Shown here: positions 35,676 through 44,683 of the stretch, in pieces | Layout of the letters: every line of letters begins with the position of its first letter | Numbering within the stretch: the stretch's first letter is position 1 | From: Salinicoccus cyprini | Lineage (GTDB): Bacteria > Bacillota > Bacilli > Staphylococcales > Salinicoccaceae | Direction of reading: 5' to 3' | Assembly: GCF_007713705.1 (NCBI RefSeq) | Contig: NZ_VMSJ01000001.1 | Location: forward strand, 868,001 to 932,000 | DNA: 64,000 bases | Notes under the pieces: generated by a model | What the model saw: the letters and a program-made list of their open reading frames with translations, nothing else | The model's database searches: none | Told to the model about the DNA's origin: nothing | Made by a program: the position numbers and the translations under genes

Positions 35676-36863
35676 ATGCAACTCTCTCAACGAATCAGGA
35701 ATATAACACCAAGTCAGACATTGGCAATCACAGCCAAATCAAGGGAATTGAAAGCTCAAGGTGTCGATGTAATCAGCCTCAGCGCAGGAGAGCCCGATTT
35801 CAATACACCTGAGGAGATCATAGAAAAGACCTACAAGGCACTGAATGAAGGACAGACAAAATATACGTCGGCTTCCGGCATCAACGAACTGAAGGAAGCC
35901 ATCGTCCGGAAAATGAAGGACGACAACGGCCTCGACTATGATGCTTCCGAAATTTTTGTCGGCAGCGGGGCAAAGCACGTACTGTACAACCTGTTCCAGG
36001 CAACACTCGATGCAGGTGACGAAGTATTGATACCGACGCCATACTGGGTAAGCTATACAGAACAGGTCAAACTGGCCGAGGGCAAGCCTGTCATCATGCA
36101 TACCGATGAATCAACATCATTCAAGATGACGCCTGAGATCATCGAGGCGCATAGAACGGATAAGACACGCATGCTCCTGCTGAATTCACCGAGCAATCCG
36201 AGCGGCATGGTCTATACGGAGGAAGAACTGAAAAATCTGACAGAATATCTGGAAAAGACGGATATCGTCGTGGTCGCCGATGAAATATATGAAACACTCG
36301 TATACGACAGACCGCACATCTCGATTGCAGCATTCAGCGATAAGATGAAGCAGAACACGATCGTCATAAACGGTGTCAGCAAGTCTCATGCCATGACGGG
36401 ATGGCGCATCGGCTACGCATGTGGTGACCGCGACGTCATGAAGGCGATGACCGATCTGACAAGCCATTCCACATCCAACCCTGCGACACCGTCCCAGTGG
36501 GCAGCTGTCGCTGCCTATGAGATGGATCCGTCCTATCTTGAGGAGTACAACAGAACCTTCAACGAAAGAAGGGACAGGGCGTATGAGAAGCTGATGGAAA
36601 TTCCATACATCGACTGCATCAAGCCGGAAGGCGCATTCTACCTGTTCCCGAACTTCAAGGAATGTGCACAGAAATGCGGTTTCCAGGATGTCGACCAGTT
36701 CGTCACCGCGCTTCTTGAAGAACAGTATGTCGCTGTTGTGCCGGGATCAGGATTCGGTTCGCCCGACAATATAAGGCTCAGCTATTCACTGAGCATCGAA
36801 GATATGGCCGAAGCACTTGACCGTATCAGAAAATTTGTAGAACAACACACTAAAGGAGCATAG
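35676..36863 (+). CDS. aspB: Aspartate aminotransferase (pyridoxal phosphate-dependent)
   Basis: This 395-aa class I aminotransferase moves the amino group between aspartate and 2-oxoglutarate. It shows LSAGEPDFNTP near the N-terminus, NSPSNPSGMVY for cofactor binding near 170, and the PLP lysine in GVSKSHAMTGWR (Lys236). Gene order dinG-aspB-asnS matches Bacillus and supports AspB over other class I enzymes. It begins 30 bp after dinG and ends 6 bp before asnS, with which it likely forms an operon. Confidence 0.93.
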   Translation: MQLSQRIRNITPSQTLAITAKSRELKAQGVDVISLSAGEPDFNTPEEIIEKTYKALNEGQTKYTSASGINELKEAIVRKMKDDNGLDYDASEIFVGSGAKHVLYNLFQATLDAGDEVLIPTPYWVSYTEQVKLAEGKPVIMHTDESTSFKMTPEIIEAHRTDKTRMLLLNSPSNPSGMVYTEEELKNLTEYLEKTDIVVVADEIYETLVYDRPHISIAAFSDKMKQNTIVINGVSKSHAMTGWRIGYACGDRDVMKAMTDLTSHSTSNPATPSQWAAVAAYEMDPSYLEEYNRTFNERRDRAYEKLMEIPYIDCIKPEGAFYLFPNFKECAQKCGFQDVDQFVTALLEEQYVAVVPGSGFGSPDNIRLSYSLSIEDMAEALDRIRKFVEQHTKGA

Positions 36864-36869
36864 TTCGAC

Positions 36870-38159
36870 ATGAAGATATCAATCAACCAGGCATCTAAAT
36901 ACGAAGGGCAGCAGGTGACAATCGGATGCTGGCTGCTGCAGAAGCGGGGCAGCGGCAAGATCCAGTTCCTGCAGCTCCGGGACGGCACAGGCTTCATGCA
37001 GGGTGTCGTCGTCAAAGCGAACGACGAAGCACTGTTCGAGACAGCCAAAGGGCTCACTCAGGAGACATCCATGTACGTCACGGGCACAATCAAAGCGGAC
37101 GAGCGTTCACAGTTCGGTTATGAAATGGAAGTGGACGGCATAGAAGTCATCCATGCTTCGGAAGGCTATCCGATCACACCAAAAGCCCACGGCCCTGAAT
37201 TTCTGATGGACAACAGGCATCTATGGCTGCGTTCAAAGAAACAGCATGCCGTCATGAACATCCGCAACCAGATCATCAAAAGCACCCACGACTTCTTCTT
37301 CGAGAACGGCTATAAGAAGATCGATCCACCGATTCTGACAAGCAGTTCGCCTGAGGGGACGACAGAGCTGTTCCATACAAAATACTTCGATGAGGATGCA
37401 TACCTCTCCCAGAGTGGCCAGCTGTACGCTGAAGCAGCTGCAATGGCACACGGCAAAGTATTTTCATTCGGTCCGACATTCAGGGCGGAAAAGTCCAAGA
37501 CGAGAAGGCATCTGATCGAATTCTGGATGATAGAGCCGGAGATGGCATTCTACAACCATGAGGACAGCCTAAAAGTGCAGGAGCAGTATGTCGAATACCT
37601 TGTACAGCAGGTACTCGCACACTGCAGTCTTGACCTTGGCATTCTGGAGCGCGATACGAGCGTCCTCGAGAAGATCAAGGCACCATTCCCACGCATCACC
37701 TATACCGATGCAGTCGAACTGCTGAAGGATAAAGGGTTTGATGATATCGAGTGGGGCGAGGATTTCGGTGCACCGCATGAAACCGAAATCGCAAACCACT
37801 TCGACAAACCGGTCTTCATTACCAACTACCCGAAAGCAATCAAATCCTTCTATATGGAGGAGAACCCTGAAGATCCACGCACCGTACTGTGTGCTGATAT
37901 GATTGCACCGGAAGGCTATGGTGAAATCATCGGAGGCAGTGAGAGAATCCATGACTATGCCACGCTTGAGCAGAAGATCACCGACAGCGGTCTCGATCTT
38001 GATGCCTACCAGTGGTACCTCGACCTCAGAAGATACGGCAGTGTGCCGCATTCCGGATTCGGTCTTGGTCTTGAACGTACCGTTGCATGGCTGAGCGGCG
38101 TCCAGCACGTGAGGGAGACCGCTCCATTCCCACGGCTGCTCAACCGTCTTTACCCATAG
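36870..38159 (+). CDS. asnS: Asparaginyl-tRNA synthetase
   Basis: AsnS charges tRNA-Asn. The 429-aa class IIb enzyme has an N-terminal OB-fold anticodon domain (about 1-105), class II motif 2 around [21 protein letters not shown] near 205-225, and motif 3 [15 protein letters not shown] near the C-terminus. The [11 protein letters not shown] sequence distinguishes AsnRS from AspRS. It follows aspB directly, and a hairpin lies immediately after its stop. Confidence 0.96.
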   Translation: MKISINQASKYEGQQVTIGCWLLQKRGSGKIQFLQLRDGTGFMQGVVVKANDEALFETAKGLTQETSMYVTGTIKADERSQFGYEMEVDGIEVIHASEGYPITPKAHGPEFLMDNRHLWLRSKKQHAVMNIRNQIIKSTHDFFFENGYKKIDPPILTSSSPEGTTELFHTKYFDEDAYLSQSGQLYAEAAAMAHGKVFSFGPTFRAEKSKTRRHLIEFWMIEPEMAFYNHEDSLKVQEQYVEYLVQQVLAHCSLDLGILERDTSVLEKIKAPFPRITYTDAVELLKDKGFDDIEWGEDFGAPHETEIANHFDKPVFITNYPKAIKSFYMEENPEDPRTVLCADMIAPEGYGEIIGGSERIHDYATLEQKITDSGLDLDAYQWYLDLRRYGSVPHSGFGLGLERTVAWLSGVQHVRETAPFPRLLNRLYP

Positions 38160-38163
38160 GTCG

Positions 38164-38190
38164 AATATCGCCGCCAGGCGATATTTTTAT
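38164..38190 (+). terminator. Terminator after asnS
   Basis: AATATCGCC and GGCGATATT with a GCCA loop are followed by a short T-run, only 14 bp before the dnaD start; it may be a partial terminator. Confidence 0.7.
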
Positions 38191-38203
38191 AAGGAGTCGT
38201 ATT

Positions 38204-38824
38204 ATGATTGATGATTATATAAGATATATGAATGTACCTGTCAACAAAGTGCTGCTCGACAACTATGGCGCACTCGATATCGATGAGCGTGCCATGATTG
38301 TCATCATCAGGCTCGTTGATATCCATCAGCATTCGTCTCAGCTGCCGGAATTCACATCGCTTTCGAAAGGCACGACGATGTCTGAAGGTGATATTTCCAA
38401 AGTAATCCAGGAGCTGATGCAAAAAGGCCTGATGGAAGTGGAGACGATCAGGGAGTCCGGAAAATATATAGAACGGTTCAATCTTGAGCCGCTCTATTCG
38501 AGACTCGTCCAGATCTTCGAAACAAGAGAACCTGCGAAACCTGAACCGACCGAGATACGGTCACTGTTCGAGTACGTCGAAGGATTATACGGCCGTGTCA
38601 TCAGCCCGAACGAATTCGAGCGGATCAACAGCTGGCTCGAAGACTCGAAATATAGTCCCGAGGCCATCCGGAACGCCGTGGACCTGGCATATCAGAACCA
38701 GATCAAATCGCTCCAGTATGTGGAACGGATACTTGGCCAGACAGGCAGGGAGAAGACAGAGGCCAGAGTGGAGCGGATGCCTGTGCGTTCATGGCTGGAA
38801 GGAGAAGATGTCTATGATCAGTAG
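38204..38824 (+). CDS. dnaD: DNA replication initiation protein DnaD
   Basis: DnaD helps load the replicative helicase in Gram-positive bacteria. The 206-aa protein has an N-terminal winged-helix region (about 1-95) and a C-terminal DnaB2-type domain with the YYxxxIxxxW-like block LYGRVISPNEFERINSW and AIRNAVDLAYQNQIKSLQYV. The ATG at 38204 follows AAGGAG; an open upstream extension runs into asnS without a ribosome-binding site. It overlaps nth by 11 bp. Confidence 0.93.
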   Translation: MIDDYIRYMNVPVNKVLLDNYGALDIDERAMIVIIRLVDIHQHSSQLPEFTSLSKGTTMSEGDISKVIQELMQKGLMEVETIRESGKYIERFNLEPLYSRLVQIFETREPAKPEPTEIRSLFEYVEGLYGRVISPNEFERINSWLEDSKYSPEAIRNAVDLAYQNQIKSLQYVERILGQTGREKTEARVERMPVRSWLEGEDVYDQ

Positions 38825-39467
38825 AAAAAAGACGATCGAAATGATCGACAAGATCGATACGATGTTCCCGGACGCGGAATGCGAACTGGTACATGACAAT
38901 CCATTCGAGCTGACCATTGCGGTCCTGCTGTCTGCACAGTGCACCGACAATCTTGTAAACCGGGTGACGAAAGACCTGTTCAAAAAGTACAGGACACCAG
39001 AAGACTATCTCTCAGTTTCACAGTCGGAACTGGAAAATGACATCCGCTCCATCGGACTCTTCCGCAACAAGGCAAAGAACATCCAGAAGCTGTGCGGGGA
39101 TGTCATCGACCGGTTTGACGGCACTATACCCGGCAACTATGACGATCTGGTCAGCCTGGCTGGAGTCGGGCGTAAAACGGCCAATGTCGTCCTGGCAGTG
39201 GCGTTCGGTGTGCCGAGGATTGCTGTCGATACCCACGTCGAGCGTGTAACGAAACGTCTTGGCATTACGCGGTATAAGGATTCCGTGCTCGAAGTCGAAA
39301 AGACACTGATGCTGAAAGTGCCGGAAGAGCGCTGGAGCAAGACCCACCACCAGCTCATCTTCTTCGGCCGCTACCACTGCACGGCGAGAAGTCCGAAATG
39401 TGAAACATGCCCACTGCTCGAGGACTGCCGGGAAGGGCAGAAGCGCATGAAGAGAAAAGACGCATGA
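38814..39467 (+). CDS. nth: Endonuclease III
   Basis: Nth is a bifunctional DNA glycosylase/AP lyase that removes oxidised pyrimidines. The 217-aa protein has the helix-hairpin-helix LAGVGRKTANVVLAVAF with its catalytic Lys, the catalytic Asp in AVDTHVERV, and the 4Fe-4S loop with cysteine spacing C-x6-C-x2-C-x5-C near the end (CTARSPKCETCPLLEDC). The ATG at 38814 is 9 bp after GGAG at 38801-38804, better than the ATG at 38808. It overlaps dnaD and the next gene. Confidence 0.95.
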   Translation: MISRKKTIEMIDKIDTMFPDAECELVHDNPFELTIAVLLSAQCTDNLVNRVTKDLFKKYRTPEDYLSVSQSELENDIRSIGLFRNKAKNIQKLCGDVIDRFDGTIPGNYDDLVSLAGVGRKTANVVLAVAFGVPRIAVDTHVERVTKRLGITRYKDSVLEVEKTLMLKVPEERWSKTHHQLIFFGRYHCTARSPKCETCPLLEDCREGQKRMKRKDA

Positions 39468-39751
39468 TGACGATTGAAGCAATGCATGAGCTGCTGCTGG
39501 AGAACGCCAGAAAACCGGATAGGACACTCTACGATGATTATGAGCGTGCCATCCTGATGCATATCGACGGTGTGCTACAGGACATGCCGCCTGATGATCA
39601 TGACCTTGTGCTGCCGTTCAACTATCATGAACGCATGGCGTATATAAAGTCGAGACCCTACCAGTACCATAGTATCATCCAGCTGAAGGGCATCCATGAG
39701 GAATTCACCAAGAAGGTTGCATCATACCGGATCAGAAAAAATAGATCATAA
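39464..39751 (+). CDS. YpoC-like small protein
   Basis: This 95-aa soluble protein starts within the nth stop (ATGA overlap) and ends before a strong terminator. Its position between nth and a class A PBP gene on the other strand matches B. subtilis ypoC, of unknown function. The sequence is acidic in the first half, with LPFNYHERMAYIKSRPYQYH in the middle and a basic end. The homology is suggested by place and size only. A second in-frame ATG at 39467 is equally possible. Confidence 0.7.
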   Translation: MMTIEAMHELLLENARKPDRTLYDDYERAILMHIDGVLQDMPPDDHDLVLPFNYHERMAYIKSRPYQYHSIIQLKGIHEEFTKKVASYRIRKNRS

Positions 39752-39790
39752 AAAACAACCTATGAAATCTCGGATTTCATAGGTTGTTTT
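39752..39790. terminator. Bidirectional terminator between ypoC and ponA
   Basis: A perfect 17-bp stem with loop CTCGG (base AAAACAACC / GGTTGTTTT) separates the convergent genes. Confidence 0.92.
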
Positions 39791-39795
39791 CCTAT

Positions 39796-42273
39796 TTATG
39801 CTGCGTCATCTTCAGTTGTCTCTTCTTCAGTCGGCTCTTCGACAGGTTCCGATTCTTCAACCGTCTCTTCCATTCCACCTTCAGCAGTAGCTTCCTCTGT
39901 GACCTGTTCGGTCGTCTCTTCCTCGGTTGCTTCTTCCGTGGCAGGTTCCTGTGTGGTCACTTCCTCGGCTGCTTCCTCGGTTGCTTCTTCTGTCTCTTCC
40001 TCCGTCGGCTGCTCCGTCGTCTCTTCTTCAGTCGGTTCGACTGTAGCCTGTTCTGTTGTTTCCTCATCTGTTTCTTCAGGTTCAATGATGACCTGTTCCG
40101 GTTCTTCCGTCACTTCAACCTGCTCTTCAGGCTGTGTATTTCTGGATTCCCCGGTAGTGACAGGATCATTGGACCGGGCTTCCTCACTGCCTTCGACGGC
40201 CAGTGCGTTGCCACCCACCTGTACGACGCTGTCGGGTCTATCGAAATCCTGGCCATTGTACGTACTGATCGACTGCATGACGTCCCTGAAGAACCATTGC
40301 GGTGTAATATGCTCATCAGCACCGACGAATGACGACTCGCCATTCTCTCTGTTCTCCATGAATCCTGTCCAGAGGCTCATCGTATACTCCGGCGTATAGC
40401 CGACAATCCAGGCGTCTTTTGCAGAGCCTTCGGGCAGATTGTACTGTTCCATGAGCTCGCTGCCGTAGGAAGTCGTTCCTGTCTTGGCAGCGATGTTCAA
40501 TCCATTCATCGGAATATAGTCGGCACTGCCATAAGGCTCGAATGTCCCTTTAAGCATATCGGTCAGCATGTAGGCGGTATAGTCCTCCATTGCTTTTTCG
40601 GATTCATTTTCAAATTCGACGGTCTCGCCTTCGTCCGTCACGACATGACGGATGGACTGTGCAGTATTGTACGTCCCGCCATTGCCGAGTGTTGCGTAGG
40701 CTTCCGCCATCTGGAGTGGTGTGAATCGGGAGTTATCCCCGCCACCAAGTACATCATTGAAAGTCAATTCCACATCTTCCTCCTCCTCAGTACTGTAATC
40801 CAGACCGGCGCTCTCAGCAAAATTCTCCGGCGCATCTTCCCCGGCTTCTTCCTGCACCGTTTCAAATGTTTTGATAGCCGGTATATTCAGACTCTGTCTC
40901 AGAGCGTCACGCATGGTGACAGTTCCGTGGTCCTGCATATCATAATTGTAGATGGTATTTCCATGCCCAATCGGCTGGTAGCCCTCTTCATCTTCTATCA
41001 TATGATCCGTCCGCCACTGCATATGCTCGATGGCGGGGCCATAGGCGAGGAAAGGCTTCATCGTTGAACCGACGTTTTTCTCGACCAGTGCCTGGTTGTG
41101 CATGACCACTTCGCGGTAGTCCCGGCCACCTGATATGGCGACAAGATTACCGGTCTCGGTATCCAGTATGGTGGATGCCATATTGAAGTTATCATCCTGG
41201 AATTTCGGATTATAGTAGTAGTCCTTATTGTTGACCATCGTCTGCAGTTGGCGCTGGACGTTGCTGTCCATATTCGTATAGATGGATATGCCGCTTGCAA
41301 GTGCTTCTGCGAGCTCCATGTTCCTGAATCTGTCATTGGTCTGGAGCTCCTGCTTCACAACATTGATGTAGGAGGCATATTCCGGATTTTCCGGTTCACT
41401 TGATGCGCGTTCTGCTTCGGTACGAGGAATCAGATTGGCTGTAAGATCTGTATTGATCGCCTCATTGTATTCAGCTTCCGTAATGCGTCCGTGGTGCAGC
41501 ATCAGACTGAGCACGGTATTGGCACGGTCGGTACCGAGTTCCTGATCGACATAGAGATTATATCTGTTCGGCAGCTGCGGCAGTCCGGCGAGATACGCCG
41601 TCTCCTTCAGGTTCAGCTCGCTGAGATCCTTGCCGAAGTAGTAGTCTGCTGCCGTCCGGATGCCGTATATGCCATCCGAGTAGTAGATTTTATTCAGATA
41701 CATCTCAAGGATGTCATCTTTTGAGTATTCCTGCTCGAGCCGGTAGGCGAGATATGCTTCCTGTGCTTTTCTTTCCAGTGATTTCTCTGCAGTCAGGAAG
41801 ACACGCTTGACCACCTGCTGGGTAATCGTACTGGCACCCTGGCTGCCGAAGCCGTCGGTCACGTTGTTCAGCACTGCTGCGCCGAGTCTGACAAAGTCGA
41901 TGGCCCCGTGTTCATAAAAACGGTTGTCCTCGACGGACAGCACAGCATCCGTTACATGGGCCGGCGTCTCCTCTATATCGAGGAGCAGCCTTTCCTGTCC
42001 CTGGTAGAGGGTGGTGACAAGTTCATCGTTCCTGTCATATATTTTGGCCGGTATCGGATCCTGCAATTTCTCCTCGCTGAATGCCGGAGCTCTTGAAGCG
42101 TAATAGGCAAACAGGAATGAGCCTGCCACAAGCATGACCAGTCCGACAAGCACGAGCCACAGCACAATACGCTTGACCAGTGAAGCTTTGGAACGACGGG
42201 CTCCTTTCTTTTTTGCAGGCGTACCGTTCTTCGCGGGAGGTTTCTTCCCGCTTCTCTTAAAGTTCTGATCCAT
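39796..42273 (-). CDS. ponA: Class A penicillin-binding protein (transglycosylase/transpeptidase)
   Basis: This 825-aa bifunctional enzyme polymerises and crosslinks peptidoglycan. A basic cytoplasmic tail is followed by a membrane anchor (about 32-55), a GT51 glycosyltransferase domain with EDNRFYEHGAID and GASTITQQVVKR, and a transpeptidase domain. The catalytic Ser403 lies in STMK; SLN and KTGTTSYG motifs follow. The last 130 residues are a Glu/Thr-rich tail of repeats such as TEEETTEQ, with no domain. The family is PBP1A/PBP2; in staphylococci the recU-linked gene is pbp2. It follows recU by 3 bp in the same operon. Confidence 0.93.
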   Translation of the reverse strand: MDQNFKRSGKKPPAKNGTPAKKKGARRSKASLVKRIVLWLVLVGLVMLVAGSFLFAYYASRAPAFSEEKLQDPIPAKIYDRNDELVTTLYQGQERLLLDIEETPAHVTDAVLSVEDNRFYEHGAIDFVRLGAAVLNNVTDGFGSQGASTITQQVVKRVFLTAEKSLERKAQEAYLAYRLEQEYSKDDILEMYLNKIYYSDGIYGIRTAADYYFGKDLSELNLKETAYLAGLPQLPNRYNLYVDQELGTDRANTVLSLMLHHGRITEAEYNEAINTDLTANLIPRTEAERASSEPENPEYASYINVVKQELQTNDRFRNMELAEALASGISIYTNMDSNVQRQLQTMVNNKDYYYNPKFQDDNFNMASTILDTETGNLVAISGGRDYREVVMHNQALVEKNVGSTMKPFLAYGPAIEHMQWRTDHMIEDEEGYQPIGHGNTIYNYDMQDHGTVTMRDALRQSLNIPAIKTFETVQEEAGEDAPENFAESAGLDYSTEEEEDVELTFNDVLGGGDNSRFTPLQMAEAYATLGNGGTYNTAQSIRHVVTDEGETVEFENESEKAMEDYTAYMLTDMLKGTFEPYGSADYIPMNGLNIAAKTGTTSYGSELMEQYNLPEGSAKDAWIVGYTPEYTMSLWTGFMENRENGESSFVGADEHITPQWFFRDVMQSISTYNGQDFDRPDSVVQVGGNALAVEGSEEARSNDPVTTGESRNTQPEEQVEVTEEPEQVIIEPEETDEETTEQATVEPTEEETTEQPTEEETEEATEEAAEEVTTQEPATEEATEEETTEQVTEEATAEGGMEETVEESEPVEEPTEEETTEDDAA

Positions 42274-42276
42274 ATA

Positions 42277-42888
42277 CTATTCTCCATTCTCGAAATAAAA
42301 TTCGTCGACTGCGTCAAGATAGCTGATCCTCGGGTTCATACCCTGTTTCAACAGCAGGCCTGCGTCTTTTATGTCCTGATACCTGATGGATTTCCGGCCA
42401 CCGTCCTGGAATGCATCCCAGAAGGGAAGAAAGTGCTCTATCGGCATCAGGTATGATTCATCGTACAATGAGAACCGGATGATGATGAAGACCATGCCCC
42501 CCTGATCATAGCACTGTTTCATATGATTGACCTGGTGTGCGTGGATATTGATGAAGGGGAACCGCTGATCATTCCTGGTCTCTTTTGCTTCAAAATCTAT
42601 ATACCTTCCCCTGTACACACCATTATAGTCGCTGGTGGAGGGAACTTTGAAATATGCTTCATCAATCTTGGCCTTGTTTCTGGATGGATAGTCGACGTTT
42701 ACAATCTGGACCGGAGTCGGCTTCTTATGTATGACCGCGCGACCGGTTTCCAGATAGTACTGGTTTGTCTGGTCGAGATCCTTCTCAAGCGTCATGCCTC
42801 TCTGACCATACTTGATTCTACCATCGAATGAGCGGCTTTTCGAAGCAGGCTTCTTTGGCCTCGGTTTGATGCCCTTCGGATATTTCAT
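42277..42888 (-). CDS. recU: Holliday junction resolvase RecU
   Basis: RecU cuts Holliday junctions in recombination and chromosome segregation. The 203-aa protein shows the nuclease core with YRGRYIDFEAKETRN (metal-binding Asp and Glu-x-Lys), preceded by VPSTSDYNGVYRG, and a basic N-terminus. Linkage to ponA/pbp2 is conserved. I favour the ATG at 42888 because AAAGGCG is then at a proper distance; the ATG at 42894 abuts it. Confidence 0.94.
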   Translation of the reverse strand: MKYPKGIKPRPKKPASKSRSFDGRIKYGQRGMTLEKDLDQTNQYYLETGRAVIHKKPTPVQIVNVDYPSRNKAKIDEAYFKVPSTSDYNGVYRGRYIDFEAKETRNDQRFPFINIHAHQVNHMKQCYDQGGMVFIIIRFSLYDESYLMPIEHFLPFWDAFQDGGRKSIRYQDIKDAGLLLKQGMNPRISYLDAVDEFYFENGE

Positions 42889-42985
42889 ATGCATCGCCTT
42901 TCATTATTCTGTATGATGATAATATAATATTATACAATATAATGGTGGAATTAAACCATTGATAATTATAGGGAGTGTGGCATTT

Positions 42986-43315
42986 TTGTCAAGAAATGCA
43001 TCTTTTGAATCATTGCGCGGGCTGCTCGACGAAGTGGATCGCAGATACAGCATGGCCAGGGACGGCTATGAATTCGACTTCAGGACGGAGATCGAACCGT
43101 TCCTCGAGGAAAATAAAGGGCTCGTTAATCAGATCGGCAGCATCCACACCGACTTCAGGTTCAATCCGGTCACACGGGAGAAGGTGGTCGAGGAGTTCAT
43201 GGAGCTCCTGATGGCCTGTCACGAAAAGCGTTTTGGCATGAAGCTCTACAAGGAGAAGTACAAATTCGTCAACATGTGGCTTGCCCATGCAGGAAGGGAA
43301 GGGCTATTCCGATGA
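42986..43315 (+). CDS. yppE: DUF1798 family protein YppE
   Basis: This 109-aa helical protein matches the YppE (DUF1798) family by position next to recU and ypsA and by segments such as the YEFDFRTEIEPFLEE region and [14 protein letters not shown]. Its function is unknown; structures of the family show a helical bundle. No ATG is available; GGGAG at 42971-42975 lies 10 bp before a TTG at 42986, which I prefer. A GTG at 42977 is too close to that site. Its stop overlaps the ypsA start. Confidence 0.75.
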   Translation: MSRNASFESLRGLLDEVDRRYSMARDGYEFDFRTEIEPFLEENKGLVNQIGSIHTDFRFNPVTREKVVEEFMELLMACHEKRFGMKLYKEKYKFVNMWLAHAGREGLFR

Positions 43316-43851
43316 AGACACTGATTACCGGGTACCGGCCCCATGAGCTCGGCATCTTCAAGGATTCGCAGCCGGAAGCGGATGTTTTGCGGGATTTCAT
43401 GAAGGAGAAGGTGCGAGCCTATGCCGAGACCGGCACCGAATGGTTCATCATCCAGGGGTATACCGGCATTGAACTGTATGCAGCCGAAGCGCTGATTGCA
43501 CTGCGGGAAGAGTACGGCTTCAAGTTCTGTGTACTGAAACCATTCCACAAGTTCGATGACAGGTACAAGGAGGACGACCAGGCGAAGCTCCGCCATATTC
43601 TGGAAGAAAGCGACTTCCACCGGTTCATCTATGACCGGGAGTACGAGTCCCCGAAAATGTTCAGAATCATCAGCCGGTTCCTCATCGAACACTCGGACCA
43701 GGCGATTGTCGTCTATGACGAGGAGGTTCCGTCAAAAACCCGTTTTATATACGATCAAATGCTTGAATTCCAGGTGGATAATCCGTATAATATTGAAAGA
43801 ATACAATTTGACGAAATCAATGCTTTCATAGATTCCGCTTATGAGAGGTGA
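43312..43851 (+). CDS. ypsA: DUF1273 family protein YpsA
   Basis: This 179-aa protein belongs to the YpsA (DUF1273) group with a SLOG-type Rossmann fold. It opens with [14 protein letters not shown] and contains [18 protein letters not shown]. YpsA has been linked to cell division in Bacillus and Staphylococcus, and its neighbour gpsB supports this. The biochemical activity is not established. The start ATG overlaps the yppE stop, and gpsB starts 4 bp later. Confidence 0.88.
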   Translation: MKTLITGYRPHELGIFKDSQPEADVLRDFMKEKVRAYAETGTEWFIIQGYTGIELYAAEALIALREEYGFKFCVLKPFHKFDDRYKEDDQAKLRHILEESDFHRFIYDREYESPKMFRIISRFLIEHSDQAIVVYDEEVPSKTRFIYDQMLEFQVDNPYNIERIQFDEINAFIDSAYER

Positions 43852-43855
43852 AAGA

Positions 43856-44182
43856 ATGAGCGAATATACGTTGAAATTATCAGCAAAAGATATATTCGAG
43901 AAGGAATTTGAAAAGTCCGTAAGAGGGTTCAAGCCGATAGAAGTAGATAGTTTCCTTGATGATGTCATCAGCGACTATCAAAAAATGGCGGACATGAACA
44001 ACAGCCTCAAACGACTTGAAGATGAGAATGCACGCTTGAAGAAGGAAGTAGAGGAACTAAGAATCCGCGTCGCCACCAAGGCGAGGTCAGCCGACAACCA
44101 GACACAGAACCACCAGATAGATATTCTGAAGCGACTCAGCAACCTGGAGAAGAAAGTGTTTGGCCAGTCCAAGGTGAATTGA
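43856..44182 (+). CDS. gpsB: Cell division protein GpsB
   Basis: GpsB is a DivIVA-like adaptor that links division proteins to peptidoglycan synthases such as the class A PBP in this window. The 108-aa protein has an N-terminal DivIVA-type membrane-binding and PBP-binding domain ([21 protein letters not shown], split here around the conserved RGF), a coiled coil (about 55-75) and a short C-terminal trimerisation domain ending [18 protein letters not shown] just before the ATG supports the start. It abuts rnpB. Confidence 0.94.
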   Translation: MSEYTLKLSAKDIFEKEFEKSVRGFKPIEVDSFLDDVISDYQKMADMNNSLKRLEDENARLKKEVEELRIRVATKARSADNQTQNHQIDILKRLSNLEKKVFGQSKVN

Positions 44183-44185
44183 TTT

Positions 44186-44596
44186 GAAGCGGTATCTCGG
44201 ATAATCGCTATGCACGCATGTGCATAGAGGAAAGTCCATGCTCACACGATTCTGAGATGATCGTAGTGTTCGTGCTTGACGAAGAAATAAGTCAAGGCAG
44301 TACGTTTTAAGACGGCTGACGGCTGTGAACGGTCCTAAGTGCTTATGCATATGGATCCAGTAGCTATAAAAGTGCCACAGTGACGTAGCTTCTGTAGAAA
44401 TGCAGAAGGTGGAACGCGGTAAACCCCTCGAGTGAGCAATCCAAATTTGGTAGGAGCACTTTCCAATGGGAATTCAACCTGCGGAAGGATACTACATTGT
44501 AGTATAGACAGATGATTATCACCAATGTGCGAGTGTAACTAGTACACGCCTCAGCACAGCGGTACAGAACATGGCTTATAGAGATACCGGACTAGA
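44186..44596 (+). ncRNA. rnpB: RNase P RNA, Bacillus type (class B)
   Basis: This RNA is the catalytic subunit of RNase P, which trims the 5' ends of tRNAs. Diagnostic segments are GAGGAAAGTCCATGCTC (44227-44243 region), GTGCCACAGTGACG, GTGGAACGCGGTAAACCCC and the 3' ACAGAACATGGCTTA. The ends GGTATCTC (near 44191) and GAGATACC (near 44581) pair to form stem P1. Overall arrangement is the B type found in Firmicutes. Ends are estimated from the P1 stem to within a few bases. It begins almost at the gpsB stop, so its promoter probably lies inside gpsB. Confidence 0.96.
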
Positions 44597-44599
44597 TAC

Positions 44600-44628
44600 G
44601 CTCTCCATTACGAATGGAGAGCTTTTAT
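44600..44628 (+). terminator. Terminator of rnpB
   Basis: GCTCTCCATT and AATGGAGAGC with an ACG loop are followed by TTTTATTTT. Confidence 0.9.
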
Positions 44629-44683
44629 TTTATAATGATATTGAACTACATATAAACTTCCATAAAAGAGAGAGGGTTTTTTG

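Noticed and set aside
38087-38203. 5' extension of the dnaD frame into asnS
   Set aside because: The ATG at 38204 has AAGGAG just upstream and gives the expected DnaD start.
39784-40399. Plus-strand Cys/Phe/Arg-rich and Ser/Val/Cys-rich frames opposite the PBP tail
   Set aside because: These low-complexity frames are the antisense of Glu/Thr-rich repeats and arise from base composition.
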